From positions 558,001 through 622,000 of the forward strand of contig NZ_CP150274.1 in assembly GCF_037977055.1 (NCBI RefSeq): 64,000 nucleotides of DNA, in the 5' to 3' direction. This document shows positions 60,437-64,000 of this stretch, piece after piece (the first letter of the stretch is position 1; each line of letters opens with the position of its first letter). The position numbers and the translations under genes are program-made. This stretch comes from Paenibacillus sp. FSL K6-1096 (GTDB lineage: Bacteria; Bacillota; Bacilli; Paenibacillales; Paenibacillaceae). The notes below the pieces were generated by a model. It searched no databases, was not told where the DNA came from, and saw nothing but the letters and a program-made list of their open reading frames with translations.

Positions 60437-60886
60437 ATGAACATTCAGCTCGAAACGATTCCCGAAACACGCATAGCGTATGTAAGGCGGACAGGCCCTT
60501 ACGGGCCGGAGAACGCGCTGGCGATGGAGCAGCTTAAGCAATGGGCCCGGGAGCAAGGCTTGATGCAAGGCCCGGCGGTGATTTTGGGCATCCCCCAGGA
60601 CAATCCTGCAATTACACCGCCGGAGCATTGCCGGTACGATGCCTGCATCAGCCTGCCGGAGCATCCGCCTGCGGATACCTCCGTTACCTATGGAGTCCTG
60701 CCCGGCGGAACCTACGCAGTTGTAACCATCGCCCACACGGCAGAAGCCGTTCAGCAGGCATGGGCGGAGATCCTTCCGGCGCTGTCACACAGCGGTTATA
60801 TGCTGGATCAGCAGCGGCCTGTCATTGAAAGGTACAAAGAAGATCTGGTTAGCAGGCATCTGTGTGAGCTGTGTTTTCCCGTGTGA
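60437..60886 (+). CDS. GyrI-like small-molecule binding protein
   Basis: A 149-residue stand-alone GyrI/SbmC-like domain. IQLETIPETRIAYVRRTGPY at the start and PGGTYAVVTIAHTAEAVQQA in the second half are typical of the fold that binds drugs or cationic compounds, also found as the C-terminal part of AraC and MerR regulators. It ends LCELCFPV. The gene overlaps the convergent MBL gene tail to tail by 38 bases. Its role may be sequestering toxic compounds; some relatives hydrolyse cyclopropanoids. Confidence 0.88.
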   Translation: MNIQLETIPETRIAYVRRTGPYGPENALAMEQLKQWAREQGLMQGPAVILGIPQDNPAITPPEHCRYDACISLPEHPPADTSVTYGVLPGGTYAVVTIAHTAEAVQQAWAEILPALSHSGYMLDQQRPVIERYKEDLVSRHLCELCFPV

Positions 60887-61568
60887 CACGGTGTTGTCCG
60901 CCATGGTAGCAGTAATAGGTATGCGCATTAAGCGCCTGTAAGCGGTCCAGAGATTGCTCTGCGCGCTCCAGGTCGAGGCAGTATTGCGGATTGGCCACCA
61001 CCAGCCGGTTCTGCTCACTCACCGCCGCATCGCCTGTAATCACACTGTCCAGCTCAGGACAATACAACGAGATATGGCCTGACGTATGCCCCGGGGTGGC
61101 AAGGACCTGGACCTTGGCGTCCAGAATCCATTCGCCATCCCGCACTGTCCGGTCTACCGCAACATGCTGCAAGGCTTGAAGCTCCCCGACGAACCTTTCG
61201 CCAAAAGCCCGCTCCTCCTCCGCCATCTGCGCCAGCAGCTCTTTAGCCTGAACGAGCCGTTCCGCTTCGGCAGCGCCCGAAATGAACGGGGCTTCCGCTT
61301 CGCTTGCTATAATAGTAAGCGCCGGATACTTCTCCCGGAAGTCACGCAGCGCACCGATATGATCGTCGTCGTAATGAGTGATAATGATGTGGCTCAGCTT
61401 GGCCGGATCATAACCCTGGCGCTGTATCTCTTCCTCTATTAAAGGCATGAACCCCGGATACCCGGCATCGACCAGCGTCAGCTTTTCCCCGGAGACAATC
61501 AGGCTCGGATAGATCAGATATGGCTGTCCTTCATATAGAAACTGGATGGGTAATTCGATAATCTTCAT
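60849..61568 (-). CDS. MBL-fold metallo-hydrolase
   Basis: A 239-residue metallo-beta-lactamase fold protein starting MKIIELPIQF; ATG at 61568 follows GGAGGTC. The metal motif is ITHYDDDHIGAL: the standard HxHxDH reads HYDDDH, so Asp replaces the second His. Later ligands are in ATPGHTSGHISLYC, SVITGDAAVSE and CYHGGQHR. Members of this branch include lactonases and thioesterase-like hydrolases; the substrate is unknown. The 3' end overlaps the GyrI-like gene on the other strand. Confidence 0.9.
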   Translation of the reverse strand: MKIIELPIQFLYEGQPYLIYPSLIVSGEKLTLVDAGYPGFMPLIEEEIQRQGYDPAKLSHIIITHYDDDHIGALRDFREKYPALTIIASEAEAPFISGAAEAERLVQAKELLAQMAEEERAFGERFVGELQALQHVAVDRTVRDGEWILDAKVQVLATPGHTSGHISLYCPELDSVITGDAAVSEQNRLVVANPQYCLDLERAEQSLDRLQALNAHTYYCYHGGQHRVTRENTAHTDAC

Positions 61569-61614
61569 AAAAGACCTCCGCAAGTGACATTGTCCTTCCT
61601 CTTATAGCACCGCT

Positions 61615-62511
61615 TTATATCACCGCTGCCTTCGCCTTGGCATCCTCCTGCAGCAGCTGAATCAGAGACTGCAGCGGCAGCGACTTCCACTTCTTCGGAT
61701 GCAGCAGCAATTGCAGATCGAAATGAATCTCCGGGTGGGCAAAAGCCAGCTCCGACAGATTCCCCCGCTCGATCTCCTCCTCAGCCACAATTCGCGGCAA
61801 CAGCGCAATGCCCAGCCCGTTGCGGACACAGCGCTTGATTGCCTCCAGATTGGACAGCTCAAAGCCGATCCGGAACACAATCCCGTGCTCGCGCAGCAGA
61901 TTCTCGAACAGGCTGCGGTAAATGCAGCTCTCCTCGGAGACAATCAGCTCACAGTTGTTCAGATCCTGCAGCGTCACTTCCTCCAGCCGTGCCAACGGGT
62001 GACTGGCAGGCGCGACCAGGACAAGCGGCTCATCGCGGATGACCGTTCTCGTCAGCTGGCTGTCTGTGGTGCTGCGGTCCAGCAGCAGGCCCATATCCAC
62101 CTCGCCGTCCCTTATCTTGGCCATCAGGTTGGCCTCCTGCTCCGTCTGCAGATGAATATTGAGTCCGGGGAACATCGTCCGCAGCTGCTGCAGGAACGGC
62201 GGCAGGTAAAAGGCAGCCAGGGAATCAATCGTACCGATCGTCAGCGTTCCGCCAATCTGCTGGGCAATCGTCTCCTTGGAGCGGTCATACAGGTCGAGGA
62301 TTTCCACGAACAGCTTCAGCAGCTCCTCCCCCGGCGGAGTCAGCCGCAAGGCGCGGCCATGCCGCTCCATCAGGGGCACCCCGTACTCCTTCTCAATCTT
62401 CTGTATTTGCATCGTGACACTGGACTGCGCATAGCCCAGCTCTTCCGCCGCGCGGGTGAAGCTCTGCCGCTTCGCCACCTCGCGGAATGTCCGCATATAG
62501 GTTAAGTCCAT
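61615..62511 (-). CDS. LysR family regulator (divergent from dapA)
   Basis: A 298-residue LysR protein starting MDLTYMRTFREVAKRQSFTR; ATG at 62511 has TAGGGTGAG upstream, and the longer frame has none. The helix-turn-helix is at residues 1-60 (AAEELGYAQSSVTMQIQKIE), and the effector domain is at about 88-290 (GGTLTIGTIDSLAAFYLPPF). It is divergent from the dapA gene. A perfect palindrome with LysR spacing lies 16 bases ahead of its start. Confidence 0.93.
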   Translation of the reverse strand: MDLTYMRTFREVAKRQSFTRAAEELGYAQSSVTMQIQKIEKEYGVPLMERHGRALRLTPPGEELLKLFVEILDLYDRSKETIAQQIGGTLTIGTIDSLAAFYLPPFLQQLRTMFPGLNIHLQTEQEANLMAKIRDGEVDMGLLLDRSTTDSQLTRTVIRDEPLVLVAPASHPLARLEEVTLQDLNNCELIVSEESCIYRSLFENLLREHGIVFRIGFELSNLEAIKRCVRNGLGIALLPRIVAEEEIERGNLSELAFAHPEIHFDLQLLLHPKKWKSLPLQSLIQLLQEDAKAKAAVI

Positions 62512-62526
62512 CTGTCTCACCCTAAC

Positions 62527-62541
62527 ATCAATAATATTGAT
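62527..62541. promoter_or_regulatory. LysR-type operator candidate
   Basis: ATCAATA-A-TATTGAT is a perfect palindrome with the T-N11-A pattern of LysR sites. It lies between the LysR and dapA genes. A second inverted repeat, ATAATCC / GGATTAT (62577-62583 and 62603-62609), lies nearer dapA and may be the activation site. Confidence 0.55.
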
Positions 62542-62631
62542 AACCTTCATCATTTATTATAGCTAACGGCGATGCAATAATCCATGGTACAGTAAAATAA
62601 ACGGATTATACAATCTTGGAGGACGATATTC

Positions 62632-63507
62632 ATGTTAACAGAAGAACAGATTTATGGAATCTATGTTCCCGTGGTCACCCCGTTCCATGCTGCTGGCGAG
62701 ATTGATCTGGAATCGTATCAGCGTTATGTGAACACCATCATCAAGAACAAAATTCATGGTCTGGTCGTCAATGGAACCACTGGAGAATCGCCGACAGTCA
62801 ATATACAGGAATTACAGACGCTGGTGGATGCTTCACGCGAGCTGCTGAAGTCCAGCGATATCCCGCTTGTTGTAGGCACGGGTACGAACGATACTTACTC
62901 TACGGTAGCCCGGACCGAGCTGGCTGCGAATGCCGGGGCCGATGCCGCCCTTGTCGTTGTCCCTTATTACAGCCGTCCTTCCCAGGAAGGCATTATCGCC
63001 CATTTCCGCAAGGCGGCGGAGGTCGGTCTTCCGATCATCGCTTACGACATTCCCGGCCGCGCCGGGGTCGGCATGACGGTAGATACCGCGCGTACGATTC
63101 TGGAGATGAATAATGTAGTCGGGTTAAAAGACTGCTCCGGCTCCCCGCTGCTCGTCTCCGAGCTGTCCCGCTCCGGCGCTAAGCCCGTGCTCTGCGGCGA
63201 CGATCTGCATTTCTTCGATATGCTGGGCTGCGGAGCGGCCGGCGGCATGTTAGCCTCCGCCAATGTGCATACCGCCCGTTACCTCAGCATCTATGACCAA
63301 TACAGAGCCGGCCAGGTGGAGGAAGCCCGGGCCGCATTTGACCAGCTTGTGCCGCTAATGAAGCTGCTGTTCAAGGAATCCAACCCGGCGCCGATCAAAT
63401 GGCTGCTCAGCGCGCGCGGCGAGATCGCTTCGGACACCCTCCGGCTGCCGATGACCTCGATTAGTTCCGCGCTGCGCGAGGAACTGGGCGCTTATCTGGC
63501 AGGGTAA
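62632..63507 (+). CDS. dapA: 4-hydroxy-tetrahydrodipicolinate synthase
   Basis: A 291-residue TIM-barrel aldolase condensing pyruvate with aspartate semialdehyde in lysine and dipicolinate synthesis. The Schiff-base Lys is in VGLKDCSGS near residue 164. The Tyr and the Arg that binds the semialdehyde are in AYDIPGRAGVG near 136, and the Thr pair in NGTTGESPT near 45. The Arg favours DapA over N-acetylneuraminate or KDG aldolases. CTTGGAGGACG precedes the ATG. It stands outside any lysine operon and is divergent from a LysR gene, so it may be a second, regulated copy. Confidence 0.9.
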   Translation: MLTEEQIYGIYVPVVTPFHAAGEIDLESYQRYVNTIIKNKIHGLVVNGTTGESPTVNIQELQTLVDASRELLKSSDIPLVVGTGTNDTYSTVARTELAANAGADAALVVVPYYSRPSQEGIIAHFRKAAEVGLPIIAYDIPGRAGVGMTVDTARTILEMNNVVGLKDCSGSPLLVSELSRSGAKPVLCGDDLHFFDMLGCGAAGGMLASANVHTARYLSIYDQYRAGQVEEARAAFDQLVPLMKLLFKESNPAPIKWLLSARGEIASDTLRLPMTSISSALREELGAYLAG

Positions 63508-63541
63508 TCTCCTGCCTGCCAAGAATATAAACACCACAAAG

Positions 63542-63582
63542 AACCCGCCGCTCCGGCTGATAACCTGGAGCGGCGGGTTTTT
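63542..63582 (+). terminator. Terminator of dapA
   Basis: AACCCGCCGCTCC and GGAGCGGCGGGTT pair perfectly around a short loop. TTTTTAATG follows on the plus strand. Confidence 0.9.
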
Positions 63583-63623
63583 AATGGTGAGCATTCATCG
63601 GTGTAAGCTTGGAAGCTTACCCG

Positions 63624-64000
63624 TTACTTCGGCATCTTGCGGTTGAACCGGTCACGGTTCGGGTTCGGATTCGGCTTGCGTGCCTGAGAAGCCTGGGGCT
63701 TCTTCGCCGGAGCCGCCTGGTTTTTATTCGCCGGCGCGCTTTGAGCTTTCTTCACTGGCGCACCCTGGCTTTTATTCGCCGTTTGAGCTTTATTGGATGC
63801 CTGGGCTTTTCTCGCTGGAGCTGCTTGGGCTTTATTCGCCGGCTTAGCCTGCGCTTTGCCCTGTGCTCTGCCAGGACGGTCGGCAAGCAAGGCCAGCTCG
63901 GCCGCTGACATCGGATAAGCATTGTCCCTTATCTGCGGAATTTCCTTGCCGATGACCTTCTGAATATCCTTCAGATACGGAATCTCCTCGGCTTCGCACA
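63624..64000 (-). CDS. DEAD-box RNA helicase, C-terminal end (5' part outside window)
   Basis: The frame enters from the right edge and ends at 63624, giving about 125 C-terminal residues. The first visible part (CEAEEIPYLKDIQKVIGKEI, then PQIRDNAYP) matches the end of the helicase core of RhlE/CshA-type DEAD-box proteins. The remaining 95 residues form a low-complexity basic tail of repeated K-A-Q and A-P-A/N-K units, ending NPNRDRFNRKMPK, a likely RNA-binding tail. ATG at 63911 is internal, not the start. The helicase call rests on the short core piece. Confidence 0.8.
   Translation of the reverse strand, partial: CEAEEIPYLKDIQKVIGKEIPQIRDNAYPMSAAELALLADRPGRAQGKAQAKPANKAQAAPARKAQASNKAQTANKSQGAPVKKAQSAPANKNQAAPAKKPQASQARKPNPNPNRDRFNRKMPK

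Overview
The window reads as chromosomal DNA of a spore-forming, polysaccharide-degrading member of the Paenibacillaceae, most likely Paenibacillus. The evidence is the gerA-type spore germination locus, the ricA-miaB pair, a CIRCE (HrcA) site, Bacillus-like ribosome binding sites, and many carbohydrate genes (GH8, GH42, GH52, GH88, rhamnose, uronate) each paired with its own AraC, DeoR or ROK regulator. I see no rRNA, tRNA, phage, plasmid or insertion sequence genes. Both ends of the window cut a gene.

Layout. 1-2.7 kb: a ROK regulator, MFS transporter and DUF1349 operon. 2.7-3.0 kb: an array of 51-bp hairpin repeats. 3.0-6.4 kb: a two-gene 2-oxoacid:ferredoxin oxidoreductase built from fused subunits. 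6.8-8.5 kb: an orphan small beta-rich protein and a secreted GH8 enzyme. 8.9-11.8 kb: an NAD salvage operon (nrtR-like, pncA, pncB). 11.9-13.9 kb: ricA and miaB. 14.0-15.3 kb: a MerR regulator with an MmpS-like lipoprotein. 15.5-21.3 kb: an old yellow enzyme and the rhamnose genes rhaB-rhaA-rhaD with a divergent DeoR regulator. 21.3-26.5 kb: an ankyrin protein, a cysteine desulfidase family protein, 6-phosphogluconate dehydrogenase and zwf. 26.7-30.9 kb: a divergent ger locus. 31-37.6 kb: AraC, GH88 hydrolase, AlaX editing protein, GH52 xylosidase, AraC and cupin. 37.8-42.1 kb: YdcF, a phosphotransferase, the second 51-bp repeat array, ybaK, a YolD-like protein and aspartase. 42.3-46.6 kb: the uronate genes kduI-deoR-kduD with a divergent uncharacterised protein. 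46.6-50.3 kb: an ABC-2 exporter, an XRE regulator with a membrane partner, and a Nudix protein. 50.4-53.6 kb: GH42 beta-galactosidase and its AraC regulator. 53.6-58.1 kb: a heterodimeric ABC exporter and a LysR regulator. 58.3-61.6 kb: htpG behind a CIRCE operator, a GyrI-like protein and a metallo-beta-lactamase fold protein. 61.6-64 kb: LysR, dapA and the 3' end of a DEAD-box helicase gene.

Working together: the secreted or cytosolic glycosidases feed xylose, galactose, unsaturated uronates and rhamnose into central metabolism, where zwf and the 6-phosphogluconate dehydrogenase supply NADPH and pentose phosphates. Most catabolic units carry a divergent regulator with a palindromic operator candidate in the shared promoter region.

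The least explained feature is a family of hairpin repeats (TGTAATCGG-TTTT-CCGATTACA core) present as two four-copy arrays with a 51-bp period and as one solitary perfect palindrome. Its stems show compensatory changes. It resembles a bacterial interspersed palindromic element rather than a CRISPR. All functional calls come from reading the sequence; no searches were run.
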